A DNA stretch of 44,959 bases, taken from a virus. The notes beneath the pieces are model-generated. The model was not told where the DNA came from, made no database searches, and saw nothing but the letters and a program-made list of their open reading frames with translations. The DNA lies in IMG/VR virus record IMGVR_UViG_3300045141_000036, positions 1 through 44,959 of that record. The stretch is one strand, 5' to 3'. Both the position numbers and the translations under genes were made by a program. Shown here in pieces: positions 13,660 to 20,216 of the stretch (position 1 is the stretch's first letter; every line of letters starts with the position of its first letter).

Positions 13660-13689
13660 ATATTACACACACGGAATGAGGCATTGCAA
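13660..13689 (-). promoter_or_regulatory. Leaderless-type promoter of the phosphoesterase island
   Basis: On the minus strand TTGCAA (13689-13684), 18 bases, TAATAT (13665-13660), then six bases to the ATG at 13653. The gene lacks a ribosome site, so the transcript probably starts at or next to the ATG. This layout is common in actinobacteria. Confidence 0.55.
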
Positions 13690-13692
13690 GTT

Positions 13693-13842
13693 ATGGCAGA
13701 AGTGGTTGAGAACATCAGGTCGGTTACGGTCAAGCTCACACTCGAAGAGGTGACCGAGATTCGTGGAGCGCTTAACAGTACTGCAAACGACACCCTATGG
13801 AACTTCTTCGACAAGCTCGAAGACAAGATGATGGGACGATAG
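13693..13842 (+). CDS. Hypothetical small protein (49 aa)
   Basis: An ATG-TAG frame starting 40 bases from the divergent phosphoesterase. Helical with an EVVENIRSVTVKLTLEEVTEIRGAL segment and ending DKLEDKMMGR. The VKLTLEE phrase is typical of small helical proteins that start with a strand. First of four tightly spaced small genes. Confidence 0.5.
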   Translation: MAEVVENIRSVTVKLTLEEVTEIRGALNSTANDTLWNFFDKLEDKMMGR

Positions 13843-13845
13843 GTC

Positions 13846-14004
13846 GTGTCCAATCCACTCTGCTGGAAGTGTGACGAAGAGATCACGGACCGTAATCAGA
13901 TGATCAGTTTCGGTCGCAAGATCCAGCACTTCCACTGCCCACGAGACGTCCGCCAGGAGGAGTGGGACAAGCTGATGGACCAACTGTCCAGGGGGCAGCT
14001 GTGA
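13846..14004 (+). CDS. Small zinc-ribbon protein (52 aa)
   Basis: GTG start. Cys6 and Cys9 (LCWKCDEEI) with His28/His30 and Cys31 (QHFHCPRD) form a LIM/treble-clef-like metal site. An acidic helix follows (RQEEWDKLMDQL). Its stop overlaps the next GTG inside a 34-bp direct repeat. The function is probably binding of nucleic acid or protein. Confidence 0.6.
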   Translation: MSNPLCWKCDEEITDRNQMISFGRKIQHFHCPRDVRQEEWDKLMDQLSRGQL

Positions 14005-14030
14005 GCCAGCGAGAGGGGCCATTCTGGCCC
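13997..14030 (+). repeat. 34-bp direct repeat at a gene start, copy 1
   Basis: Identical to 14161-14194 over 34 bases. It contains the end of one gene, the GTGA junction and the first ten codons (VSQREGPFWP) of the next. GGGGCC-AT-TCTGGCCC within it can also form a small hairpin. Confidence 0.85.
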
Positions 14031-14168
14031 GTCTGTAGCTATCTGGGCTGCTCTCACGGCTGGCTGTCCTTCCAGGCTTGCTGGACTGGCAGTCATGATC
14101 ACTGTCTGGAAGTCCGAGAGGACTACTGGTGTGGCTGTTGGTGCCATCTATCCGACAGTGAGCTGTGA
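14001..14168 (+). CDS. Cysteine-rich zinc-finger-like protein (55 aa)
   Basis: GTG start within the 34-bp repeat. After VSQREGPFWP come Cys12, Cys17, His19, Cys27, His32, His34, Cys35 and a CGCWCH cluster near residue 44-49: enough ligands for two metal sites in 55 residues. Trp-rich. It shares its first ten residues exactly with the next gene, which is otherwise unrelated. Function unknown. Confidence 0.55.
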   Translation: MSQREGPFWPVCSYLGCSHGWLSFQACWTGSHDHCLEVREDYWCGCWCHLSDSEL

Positions 14169-14194
14169 GCCAGCGAGAGGGGCCATTCTGGCCC
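14161..14194 (+). repeat. 34-bp direct repeat at a gene start, copy 2
   Basis: Second copy of the unit at 13997-14030, 164 bases downstream. It again spans a stop/start overlap and the codons for VSQREGPFWP. Confidence 0.85.
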
Positions 14195-14281
14195 TGGTTG
14201 GTCTATCTGGCTTGCATGCTCATCTGGGCTGCCCTCTTGGGGGCAGCCCTTCGGGGATGGATTGACTCTTCCTGTACATGA
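14165..14281 (+). CDS. Small membrane protein (38 aa)
   Basis: GTG start in a GTGA overlap, with the first ten residues identical to the preceding gene, then a membrane segment (WLVYLACMLIWAALLGAAL). The AALLGAA codons form a 9-bp stem-loop (14226-14249) almost the same as the one encoding AALLGAA in the lipoprotein signal peptide at 11244. Function unknown. Confidence 0.5.
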   Translation: MSQREGPFWPWLVYLACMLIWAALLGAALRGWIDSSCT

Positions 14282-14382
14282 CAACCTGGATTGACTTGTC
14301 AAAACGGGGCTCAAAAGAAGATCGGGGAGGAAGTTAGCCGGATCCAACCAGCTGGCCAGCCCAAGAAGTTCTGTAACAGTTT

Positions 14383-14422
14383 GGTCTCAGACCTTGACAG
14401 GTTTCTGGAGTCAGATTAAACT
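14383..14422 (+). promoter_or_regulatory. Strong promoter with adjoining palindrome, upstream of the WhiB operon
   Basis: TTGACA (14394-14399), 17 bases, TAAACT (14417-14422): a near-consensus sigma-70-type promoter. The palindrome GGTCT-C-AGACC (14383-14393) touches the -35 box and is a good operator candidate. It is the clearest promoter in the window and should drive the 9.7-kb operon from 14625 to 24147. The WhiB-like product, first gene of the operon, may act here. Confidence 0.7.
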
Positions 14423-14460
14423 GATCTTAAAGGGTTTCAGACATGCAGTCATGGCAGAAT

Positions 14461-14594
14461 GCGACCCCCCTAAAGGGGTCGCTTGAAGCATGGTAGTACA
14501 TGGAAACATGGAAGAGATCAAGCAGGACAAGCTTGAATAGATAGTCAAGCTTGTAAGGTTTAAGGACAAGACCGCCTTTGGGGGCGGTCTTGTC
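14461..14594 (+). other. Triple-hairpin element, copy 2
   Basis: GCGACCCC/GGGGTCGC (14461-14482), ACAAGCTTGA/TCAAGCTTGT around ATAGATAG (14527-14554, perfect 10-bp arms) and GACAAGACCGCC/GGCGGTCTTGTC around TTTGGG (14565-14594, perfect 12-bp arms). It lies between the strong promoter and the WhiB ATG, so it is in the mRNA leader, where it could attenuate or stabilise the transcript. It mirrors the element at 5050-5152. Confidence 0.65.
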
Positions 14595-14624
14595 TGTCTA
14601 TGGATAGAAAGTTTAGGTGGTTGA

Positions 14625-15068
14625 ATGACTCAAGACTGGATAGATCAAGCTCTTTGCAGAGGTCAAGATGTTAAGTACTTCACTCTTGGAGTAAAGGATG
14701 ATGGAGTATCAAGAGACTGGCTAACCAGGACAGCTGATCAGTTCTGTTCCGTCTGTCCAGTCAAGCAGTCCTGCTTGGATTCAGCATCAATAGAGGATCT
14801 TCAGCACACCCTTAGGGGTGGGCTGATTCCCTCCGAGAAGAAGAAGCTTCCCGAGGAATTTGCTTCAGCTGATGAAGCGATAGCCAAGTGGATGGCCAGG
14901 GGGAAGTGTTCAAGGAAGCGTGCTCCTCATCGGATCATCAGCCCTGATGATGTCCTGGTCTATCTGGATTCCGGCAGGAGTAAGGGATTCAGGCTTCGTT
15001 GCCTCACCTGTCAGAAGGAGGCAACTGTCAAGTACGCTTCTGCCAAGCGTGGTACAATTGATGCATGA
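14625..15068 (+). CDS. whiB: WhiB-family iron-sulfur transcription regulator (147 aa)
   Basis: Cys11-X29-Cys41-X2-Cys44-X5-Cys50 is the exact WhiB cluster-binding spacing, followed by the RGGLIPSEKKKL turn (residues about 63-75) typical of the family. WhiB proteins bind a 4Fe-4S cluster and region 4 of the main sigma factor and occur in actinobacteria and their phages. This one is longer than the usual 80-110 residues: a basic region (GKCSRKRAPHR) and an extra CLTCQK pair near the end suggest an added metal site. ATG 14625 follows AGGTGG. First gene of the replication operon. Confidence 0.9.
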   Translation: MTQDWIDQALCRGQDVKYFTLGVKDDGVSRDWLTRTADQFCSVCPVKQSCLDSASIEDLQHTLRGGLIPSEKKKLPEEFASADEAIAKWMARGKCSRKRAPHRIISPDDVLVYLDSGRSKGFRLRCLTCQKEATVKYASAKRGTIDA

Positions 15069-15916
15069 CAGTTCCCGATCATCTCTCGTACAGCAGTCTC
15101 TCTACATACAATCAGTGTCCACGAAGGTACTATCTTGGTCGAGTCAGGAAGGCTGAAGCCTTGCCTGCCTGGTACTTCGCCATCGGTACCGCAGTCCATA
15201 CATCCATTGAGCAGTACCTCAAGAACTCCGAGGATCAGTGGAGTGTTGAACAGTTCTTTATGGCTGAGGTCGAACGGCTCATGGAGATCGAGCCAGACAC
15301 TTCACTCTGGCTTCACGGTGGATCCAAGGATGAACCCATCATCGAAGAGCGCGCCTTGAAGCGCGCTCAGGAGTGCTTTGAAACAGCAGTGACAATCCTT
15401 CAGGACATCGATGTCTACGAAGTTGAGCCCGACATCACTGGCTATCTGCCAGGATGCGATCTACCGATCATGGCCTTTCCGGATCTTCTCGGAGAACACA
15501 AGAAGCATGGTCCAATGATCGTTGACTGGAAGAGCGGGGCAAGCAAGCCAAAGGATCAGCTTCAGCTTGAGACCTATGGTGCTCTGCTGAAGGTTCGATA
15601 CCAGGGCGTGCCAGTCGCGCGGATGGGTTGTAATTCTTCCCCCGTTCAGTACCCGAAGGGTGCTTGGGCCATGCTCAAGCCTAATCTATACAAGACTGGT
15701 CCACTCCGAGTCGTCTCCCTTAAGGAGACACCGGAGAGCATGGGCAAGATGTTCCATGCAGTTGAAGAGAAGATCCAGAAGAAGATATGGCCTACCCTTT
15801 CAGGGTTTGGCTGCAAGTTCTGTGAGCAGCAGCTATCATGTAAACTGTACTCGGGGAGCACTCCTCAGAGCAGGTACTATGATACGGTGGAACAAGATGG
15901 CGGATACCCTTTTTGA
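15065..15916 (+). CDS. RecB/Cas4-like PD-(D/E)XK exonuclease with iron-sulfur site (283 aa)
   Basis: Order of motifs: LSYSSLSTYNQCPRRYYL (Cys18), GTAVH45, FPD140, VDWK156SG (D154-x-K156) and QLETYG (169-172), then Cys250, Cys253 and Cys259 (GCKFCEQQLSC). The four cysteines should hold a 4Fe-4S cluster as in Cas4 and AddB. It likely resects DNA ends during recombination or replication. The last 25 residues are not the original end of the gene: a second, diverged version of that tail lies at 16411-16491 beyond an HNH gene. Confidence 0.85.
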   Translation: MTVPDHLSYSSLSTYNQCPRRYYLGRVRKAEALPAWYFAIGTAVHTSIEQYLKNSEDQWSVEQFFMAEVERLMEIEPDTSLWLHGGSKDEPIIEERALKRAQECFETAVTILQDIDVYEVEPDITGYLPGCDLPIMAFPDLLGEHKKHGPMIVDWKSGASKPKDQLQLETYGALLKVRYQGVPVARMGCNSSPVQYPKGAWAMLKPNLYKTGPLRVVSLKETPESMGKMFHAVEEKIQKKIWPTLSGFGCKFCEQQLSCKLYSGSTPQSRYYDTVEQDGGYPF

Positions 15917-16415
15917 TCAATGGATAGCATGTAGGACGGTTCGAGTTGGTGACTGCCTCGAATACAATGGGGCGCTCAATTCTACCGGCTATGGATGCAT
16001 GACCTTTGCACAGAAGAACTACTCAACTCACAGGTTCTCGTTCGAGCTAAAGCATGGCCGTCCGCCTGTCGGGCACCTACTTCACTCCTGTGACAATCCT
16101 CCGTGCGTCAACCCTGATCATCTTCGGGAGGGGAATGCGAAGGACAATGCGAACGACATGGTCATCAGGGATCGTGCCCTTCGGGGGCATCGAAATTCGC
16201 AGACCAACTTTACGCCAGAGCTGGTCCGCGAGATGCGGATGGCTTACGCTAACGATGGAGGCATGACCTACCTGAAGATGGCAGACAGGTTTGGAGTCAA
16301 TAAGAATTCCATCGCATCCATCATGCAGGGGCGAAGCTGGATGCATGAAGAGTACATACCTGAAGGTTGGCACCCTGGCATTGGCCATGAGCGAACCGGC
16401 AAGGGTAAGAAGTAA
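15897..16415 (+). CDS. HNH homing-type endonuclease (172 aa)
   Basis: ATG 15897 overlaps the exonuclease end by 20 bases, after GGTGGA. Residues about 45-85 (HRFSFELKHG...HLLHSCDNPPCVNPDHLREGNAKDNANDM) match the HNH_3 type with a Cys pair. The C-terminal part (TPELVREMRMAYANDGG...MADRFGVNKNSIASIMQGRSW) is a helix-turn-helix that sets target choice. Such enzymes cut a homing site and spread by repair. It separates the exonuclease from its old tail. Confidence 0.9.
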   Translation: MADTLFDQWIACRTVRVGDCLEYNGALNSTGYGCMTFAQKNYSTHRFSFELKHGRPPVGHLLHSCDNPPCVNPDHLREGNAKDNANDMVIRDRALRGHRNSQTNFTPELVREMRMAYANDGGMTYLKMADRFGVNKNSIASIMQGRSWMHEEYIPEGWHPGIGHERTGKGKK

Positions 16416-16491
16416 TTGCAAGCTCAAGAGCGGGTCCAACGAGAGGACCCGCTACTATGACAAGGCCGAAGAAGAAGGATATCCTTACTGA
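16411..16491 (+). pseudogene. Displaced original 3' end of the exonuclease gene
   Basis: The frame reads NCKLKSGSNERTRYYDKAEEEGYPY-stop and parallels the present exonuclease end (SCKLYSGSTPQSRYYDTVEQDGGYPF-stop). DNA of the two tails is clearly diverged. Its stop overlaps the next ATG (TGATG), as expected for the original operon junction. The piece lacks a start and is presumably not made. A 9-bp stem-loop (16429-16453) lies in it. Confidence 0.75.
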
Positions 16492-16757
16492 TGGACACTT
16501 CAGACATGATTAACCTGGGACTCAAGAGCATGTACGAGCAGCTTGAGATGCGTACCCTCACTGCCGAGAGCAAGGGCAAGGAGTACTACTCTGGATTCCA
16601 TGAGGGATTCCTGGTTGGCCTGGCCGCTGGTGGTATGACTGCCCTTGAGTATGCCCGAGACATCGACTCGGATGAGATCAAGAAGGCCATGGCGGCAGTC
16701 AGTCGAGAGATCCGTATGGCATACCTCGTTGCCGGTGGTGGAGTGGAGGACATCTGA
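16491..16757 (+). CDS. Hypothetical helical protein (88 aa)
   Basis: The ATG shares a base with the stop of the displaced exonuclease tail. Helix-rich with a Gly-rich centre (YYSGFHEGFLVGLAAGGMTALEYARD) that may pack like a helical hairpin, and a final GGGVEDI. No family recognised. Confidence 0.6.
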   Translation: MDTSDMINLGLKSMYEQLEMRTLTAESKGKEYYSGFHEGFLVGLAAGGMTALEYARDIDSDEIKKAMAAVSREIRMAYLVAGGGVEDI

Positions 16758-16758
16758 G

Positions 16759-16902
16759 ATGAGTCACCGTCGCAATAGTTACAAGAAGCTTCGTAAGATT
16801 GTTCGATTGGGTAAGGGGCTTGATGATCTTGCCTATGTCAAGACCCTCACGAGTGCACAGCAGAAGCGTCTGATCTTCTGGACTCTCACACTTCCGGAGT
16901 AG
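16759..16902 (+). CDS. Small basic protein (47 aa)
   Basis: ATG 16759 after a short gap. Strongly basic (SHRRNSYKKLRKIVRLGKG) and then helical (SAQQKRLIFWTLTLPE). A nucleic-acid contact is possible but unproven. Confidence 0.55.
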   Translation: MSHRRNSYKKLRKIVRLGKGLDDLAYVKTLTSAQQKRLIFWTLTLPE

Positions 16903-16904
16903 TG

Positions 16905-17030
16905 ATGAACGACAACTGTCCCATCTGCCACAAGGTTGTCATTCTCGATGATCGCCGCATCGTTGTCTCCAATGGTGTCGGCATCGTCTACTGTCGAGAC
17001 TGCTACAAGACCTTCCTTGAGGGCGAGTAG
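16905..17030 (+). CDS. Mini zinc-ribbon protein, tandem copy 1 (41 aa)
   Basis: ATG 16905 lies 5 bases after GGAG. CPIC near the start and CRDCYK near the end give a four-cysteine zinc ribbon in 41 residues. It is clearly related to the next gene (NCPxCH...YCRxCYKxxxEG), which points to a tandem duplication. Confidence 0.65.
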   Translation: MNDNCPICHKVVILDDRRIVVSNGVGIVYCRDCYKTFLEGE

Positions 17031-17173
17031 TGAACTCAAACTGTCCCTGCTGCCATCGCTTCCTGCTGAAGAGCGAGAGGTGCATCATGAACCAGAAGGG
17101 CATTGATGTTGCCTACTGTCGAGAGTGTTACAAGCTTCTATTTGAAGGGTATCTAGATGACCTACTCGGTTGA
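17030..17173 (+). CDS. Mini zinc-ribbon protein, tandem copy 2 (47 aa)
   Basis: GTG start in a TAGTG overlap. SNCPCCHRF and YCRECYKLLFEG give the same four-cysteine ribbon as the 16905 gene, with a slightly longer end (YLDDLLG) that overlaps the start of the next gene by 17 bases. Function unknown. Confidence 0.65.
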   Translation: MNSNCPCCHRFLLKSERCIMNQKGIDVAYCRECYKLLFEGYLDDLLG

Positions 17174-17600
17174 GTATATCGTCAACACTGGCGATTACGA
17201 GCATGCCCTGTTCAGGATTGAAGCTCCTACGCTCTATGAGTTTCATATAGACCTTGATGTGGTCACTGCTGAGCTGCTTGAGAAGCTTGGCCAGTTGGGC
17301 GCCCTCTCGAAGGGCGCCATTACCTACGGCTACAAGAATCCTGACAGTGTCCAGTCAAGTACTGAAGAGCTGATCAAGAGTGAGCTGAAGGCCAAGGTCC
17401 TGGAGACCACCCAGAAGCCCGCAGAACTGGAGCCTGGACCAGTTGCCCAGTCTGCTCCTGCTGGGCCGTCAGAGGCCCCTTCACGGCCCTGGAAGAAGCA
17501 GCCTGAGGCCAAGCAGGACAAGCCGTGGACGGCAGGCAAGGTAGCACCCACATCCAAGCCCGTCAAGCAGGCCGTAGACTCGGACGACTTCTTTGATTAG
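17157..17600 (+). CDS. Protein with SSB-like acidic tail (147 aa)
   Basis: Residues 1-60 form a compact alpha/beta part (TYSVEYIVNTGDYEHALFRIEAP...). Residues about 85-135 are a Pro/Ala/Lys/Gln-rich linker and the end is DSDDFFD. Long disordered linker plus an acidic-aromatic tip is the hallmark of bacterial SSB C-termini, which recruit replication proteins. The N-terminal part is not a recognised OB fold. It may serve as a recruiting partner next to the SSB-like protein at 17814. A 7-bp stem-loop sits at 17298-17318. Confidence 0.55.
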   Translation: MTYSVEYIVNTGDYEHALFRIEAPTLYEFHIDLDVVTAELLEKLGQLGALSKGAITYGYKNPDSVQSSTEELIKSELKAKVLETTQKPAELEPGPVAQSAPAGPSEAPSRPWKKQPEAKQDKPWTAGKVAPTSKPVKQAVDSDDFFD

Positions 17601-17616
17601 AGAGGAATGCAGTATA

Positions 17617-17811
17617 GTGGATCTTGCAGAACTGCTAGCATTGCAGCTATCGGCGGCAGCAATCGAAGGTGCCACGGAGGACTATGTCGGCATCTTCGTT
17701 GATGAGCACAGTGAGACTCAGGGCATGAGTCATGCCGAGCAGGCAAGCCTGACTCGTGAGGTCGAGCACGTCATGAACAACCGAATCATTCTCAAGCTGA
17801 AGGATAACTAA
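17617..17811 (+). CDS. Hypothetical helical protein (64 aa)
   Basis: GTG 17617 follows AGAGGA; the frame is open further upstream but without a better start. Predicted nearly all helix (VDLAELLALQLSAAAIEGATEDYVGIF...QASLTREVEHVMNNRIILKL). It lies between two DNA-metabolism genes. Function unknown. Confidence 0.5.
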   Translation: MDLAELLALQLSAAAIEGATEDYVGIFVDEHSETQGMSHAEQASLTREVEHVMNNRIILKLKDN

Positions 17812-17813
17812 CA

Positions 17814-18308
17814 GTGCCTCTGGATCCGAAGTACGCTCAGTTCATGACCGGTGGCGGAGACCGTGGGGACAAGTTCCCCTCCATCCCTGGCCTTGAGATC
17901 GGTGAGGGCTTCGTCGCTGAGATCACCTTCGTTGGTGATACCTTCGAGAAGAAGAACAACCTGCACGTTCCGGCTACCTACTCTGCCGACGGTCAGGTTC
18001 TCAAGGAGGCGCAGGGTCGAGAGACTGTGACCACCATGAAGGTGAACGTCATCCTCAAGAAGCTTCGAGTCATTGGCGACAATGGCATGGAGACCAAGGA
18101 ACTGAACGAGCCTCGCACTGTCTGGGTGCAGAAGTGGGGTCAGTTCAAGTCCATCGTTGAGGCTGTCGCTGCCGCCAACGAGAAGTACGGTTCCGAGCTG
18201 AGCGATCTGACGGTTGGCTGGACCTGGAGCATGCAGCGAATCAAGCAGACCGAGAAGAACAGCAATGCTCACGCCTTCAAGTCCAAGCTTGATGCTCCCT
18301 CCGAGTAG
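17814..18308 (+). CDS. Probable single-stranded DNA-binding protein (164 aa)
   Basis: GTG start after AAGGA. Beta-rich with alternating strands (EGFVAEITFVGDTFEKKNNLHVPATY..., TMKVNVILKKLRVIG...) and a QKWGQFKSIVEAVAAANEKYG helix near the end. It resembles small ssDNA-binding/recombination-helper proteins of actinophages in size and gene context (beside exonuclease and helicase). No classical OB motif was read with certainty, so the call is mostly contextual. Confidence 0.45.
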   Translation: MPLDPKYAQFMTGGGDRGDKFPSIPGLEIGEGFVAEITFVGDTFEKKNNLHVPATYSADGQVLKEAQGRETVTTMKVNVILKKLRVIGDNGMETKELNEPRTVWVQKWGQFKSIVEAVAAANEKYGSELSDLTVGWTWSMQRIKQTEKNSNAHAFKSKLDAPSE

Positions 18309-18318
18309 CATGTAGTTG

Positions 18319-18342
18319 AGGGGCGGCTTCAGGGCCGCCCCT
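18319..18342 (+). terminator. Hairpin after the SSB-like gene
   Basis: AGGGGCGGC (18319-18327) and GCCGCCCCT (18334-18342) form a perfect 9-bp stem with a TTCAGG loop, followed by TTC. It is probably a partial terminator or mRNA-end stabiliser between the SSB-like gene and the inserted HNH gene. Confidence 0.6.
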
Positions 18343-18354
18343 TTCGGAGGAACC

Positions 18355-18606
18355 ATGAGCGGTCGCAATATGAGTTCGGCACACGTCAGGCGAGTCAAGA
18401 CCAAGCTGTTCAAAATGAGTAGCTTCTGCCCTGGGTGCTGGAAGTACTTCACATACGAACAGCTTACCCTGGATCACATCAAGCCCAAGTCTCTTGGCGG
18501 ATCGAATGCCATCACGAACCTTCGCTTGATGTGTGCACCGTGCAATCGTGAAAGAGGTAACGATCTTGAATGGAAAGTTTCCAAGGCTTGTCGACCAAGA
18601 TGGTAG
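18355..18606 (+). CDS. Small HNH endonuclease (83 aa)
   Basis: ATG 18355 follows GGAGGA. FCPGC, LDHIKPKSLGG, NLRLMCAPCN: a complete compact HNH fold with two CxxC pairs and the catalytic D-H. It sits between the SSB-like and helicase genes and probably arrived as a homing gene, although some phage HNH proteins of this size help packaging; those lie beside terminase, unlike here. Confidence 0.85.
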   Translation: MSGRNMSSAHVRRVKTKLFKMSSFCPGCWKYFTYEQLTLDHIKPKSLGGSNAITNLRLMCAPCNRERGNDLEWKVSKACRPRW

Positions 18607-18611
18607 CCTGA

Positions 18612-19448
18612 ATGCGTAGTCTCACTAGGGCAGTCATGGAAGGTATGGATAACTCCATGCCATTGCCTGCTCCGTATCAGGTCTTCGAAACCAATCAGGC
18701 ATTGCTCTATCGTGGAGCGGTAAGCCTTCTCGCTGGTGGTCCTGGTTCCATGAAGACCATCACTGCATTGAACTTCGTAGAGAAGATCAGCGTACCTACG
18801 TTGTACATCTCCAACGACAGTACCAAGTTCACCATCATCACTCGCGTACTTGCCATGCTGAATCAGATGGATATCGCTGATGCTAAGGTAATGGTTGAGA
18901 AGGATCCACAGGCAGCCTCAATCATCCTGTCCCATTGGAAGGATGTAAGGTTCGAGTTCCATTCGAAGCCTTCCATTGAAACCATCGGCATGAACGGTGA
19001 AGCCTTCAGGGAACTATACGGTGAGTATCCACCACTTACGGTGGTGGATATCCTCATGAACTTGGACCATGAGGGAGTGTCGGAACAGAACTACTGGCGA
19101 GTCATGCCGGAGTTGAAGGCTATTGCAGCAGAGTGGAACACGGCCCTGCTGGCCGTGCACCATACTAGTGAATCGGCCAAGGGCAATCCCTGTCCTCCCA
19201 TGTCAGCCATCATGGGTAAGGCCAATCAGCTACCAGAGCTGATCATCACTACTGCTGCCGGTAAGTACTCGGTAGTCAAGAACAGGAACGGTCCATCGGA
19301 TCCTGCTGGTGTGAAGTACTTCGAGCTTGAAGTCTTTGCCGAGCAGTCCAGGATGGAAGACATGCCGGAACCGGAGAAGGTCTTCCCTGGTTCAAGGGTC
19401 TATGAGATCGGGGTAAAGAGTGGCAGTGGATCGTTGTTCGAAGAGTAG
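18612..19448 (+). CDS. RecA-fold ATPase/DnaB-like helicase (278 aa)
   Basis: Walker A GGPGSMKT at residues 42-49, a Walker B-type VVDILM near 142-147 and a LAVHHT segment, as in RepA/DnaB-type hexameric helicases (AAA_25). The short length (most DnaB proteins have about 450) means no N-terminal primase-binding domain. It likely unwinds DNA at the phage fork together with the primase encoded 1.3 kb downstream. The ATG has a weak ribosome site; M9, M12 and M16 are alternatives. Confidence 0.8.
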   Translation: MRSLTRAVMEGMDNSMPLPAPYQVFETNQALLYRGAVSLLAGGPGSMKTITALNFVEKISVPTLYISNDSTKFTIITRVLAMLNQMDIADAKVMVEKDPQAASIILSHWKDVRFEFHSKPSIETIGMNGEAFRELYGEYPPLTVVDILMNLDHEGVSEQNYWRVMPELKAIAAEWNTALLAVHHTSESAKGNPCPPMSAIMGKANQLPELIITTAAGKYSVVKNRNGPSDPAGVKYFELEVFAEQSRMEDMPEPEKVFPGSRVYEIGVKSGSGSLFEE

Positions 19449-19560
19449 CGACGGCAATCACATCTACGAGATGACCGATGATGGCGAGTCCGTCATCTAT
19501 GTCTGCGTCTACTGTGACAACGTCAAGAGGTTTAATGCCATGACGAAGGAGTGGAGGTGA
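19426..19560 (+). CDS. Small protein with one CxxC pair (44 aa)
   Basis: GTG 19426 lies in the helicase end; ATG 19471 is a shorter alternative. NHIYEMTDDGESVIYVCVYCDNVKRF resembles small phage zinc-knuckle proteins (strand-strand-CxxC). Its stop overlaps the next GTG. Function unknown. Confidence 0.45.
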   Translation: MDRCSKSSDGNHIYEMTDDGESVIYVCVYCDNVKRFNAMTKEWR

Positions 19561-19727
19561 GGCTGACTCGAACTCCTTCGTCATATCGTGTACATGATTA
19601 CAGTCTGGCGTTGACTGAGGAGGAAGTGCGCCTGATTGCGCACGACTCCATCACTGATTACTTCTATACCAACAAGCTTCTCGATCTCATTAAGAAGGAG
19701 GCTGATCGACTTGAGTCACGAGAGTAG
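19557..19727 (+). CDS. Hypothetical helical protein (56 aa)
   Basis: GTG start in a GTGA overlap. Basic start (VRLTRTPSSYRVHDY), then a long helix (LALTEEEVRLIAHDSITDYFYTNKLLDLIKKEADRLESRE cut into two by a turn). No family recognised. Confidence 0.55.
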   Translation: MRLTRTPSSYRVHDYSLALTEEEVRLIAHDSITDYFYTNKLLDLIKKEADRLESRE

Positions 19728-19899
19728 CAGTGAGATGCACAGGCTTCACCAGAAGTTTGAGCGACTTGAGAAGTACCTTGACATGAAGAGTCTCGCTATC
19801 AAGGATCTCAAGGCACTACCTCATGGCGAGTGGGATGCGTACTACGCATCTGGCATGGCTAATGTCATCTTCGGAGCAAGGGAGATCATCAATGATTGA
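19711..19899 (+). CDS. Hypothetical helical protein (62 aa)
   Basis: TTG 19711 is 9 bases after AAGGAGG; ATG 19735 is the alternative start. Amphipathic helices (HRLHQKFERLEKYLDMKSLAIKDL) and a WDAYYASGMANVIFGAREII end. Function unknown. Confidence 0.5.
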   Translation: MSHESSSEMHRLHQKFERLEKYLDMKSLAIKDLKALPHGEWDAYYASGMANVIFGAREIIND

Positions 19900-20065
19900 G
19901 GTAAAGCTTTCCGAGGATCGCAATAAGACCTTGACCACTAACGATCTCCAGTGGTTCCAGGATGCGGTACTCGCCTCCTGCGGTCATATGGGTGACCCGA
20001 TCCACATCTCCGTCATGGGTGGAACCATCGTGGCCCTTGTTCCTGGGGGCGAGGACAGTGACTAA
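19892..20065 (+). CDS. Hypothetical protein (57 aa)
   Basis: ATG overlapping the previous gene end. Strand-helix-strand pattern (IEVKLSEDRNKTLTTNDLQWFQDAVLASC...HISVMGGTIVALVPGG). Acidic end (GGEDSD). No family recognised. Confidence 0.5.
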   Translation: MIEVKLSEDRNKTLTTNDLQWFQDAVLASCGHMGDPIHISVMGGTIVALVPGGEDSD

Positions 20066-20216
20066 TCTGACCGACTTCATTGCCTACCTTGAGAAGCGAC
20101 TCAAGGCAGAGGAGACAGTCCCCGACTGTTGCCATCAGCATGATGACACGCGCGATGGTATCATCTACATCCTTGAAGAGATGATCCAGGTAGGCAAGGA
20201 CATGAGCAGTGACTGA
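20058..20216 (+). CDS. Hypothetical helical protein (52 aa)
   Basis: GTG start 8 bases into the previous gene, after a GGGGGCGAGGA site. Two helices separated by DCCHQHDD, which could bind a metal. Function unknown. Confidence 0.5.
   Translation: MTNLTDFIAYLEKRLKAEETVPDCCHQHDDTRDGIIYILEEMIQVGKDMSSD

Larger units (their letters stand above)
14282..14624. other. Intergenic control segment before the WhiB operon
   Basis: Besides the promoter at 14383-14422 it holds an inverted repe​at TTGAC-TT-GTCAA near 14291 and the triple-hairpin element at 14461-14594. No gene is visible. Confidence 0.6.

Noticed and set aside
15838-16415. Intron or intein containing the HNH gene
   Set aside because: The exonuclease already has a complete tail before the HNH gene and no splice-site residues were seen; a duplicated tail fits recombination better.
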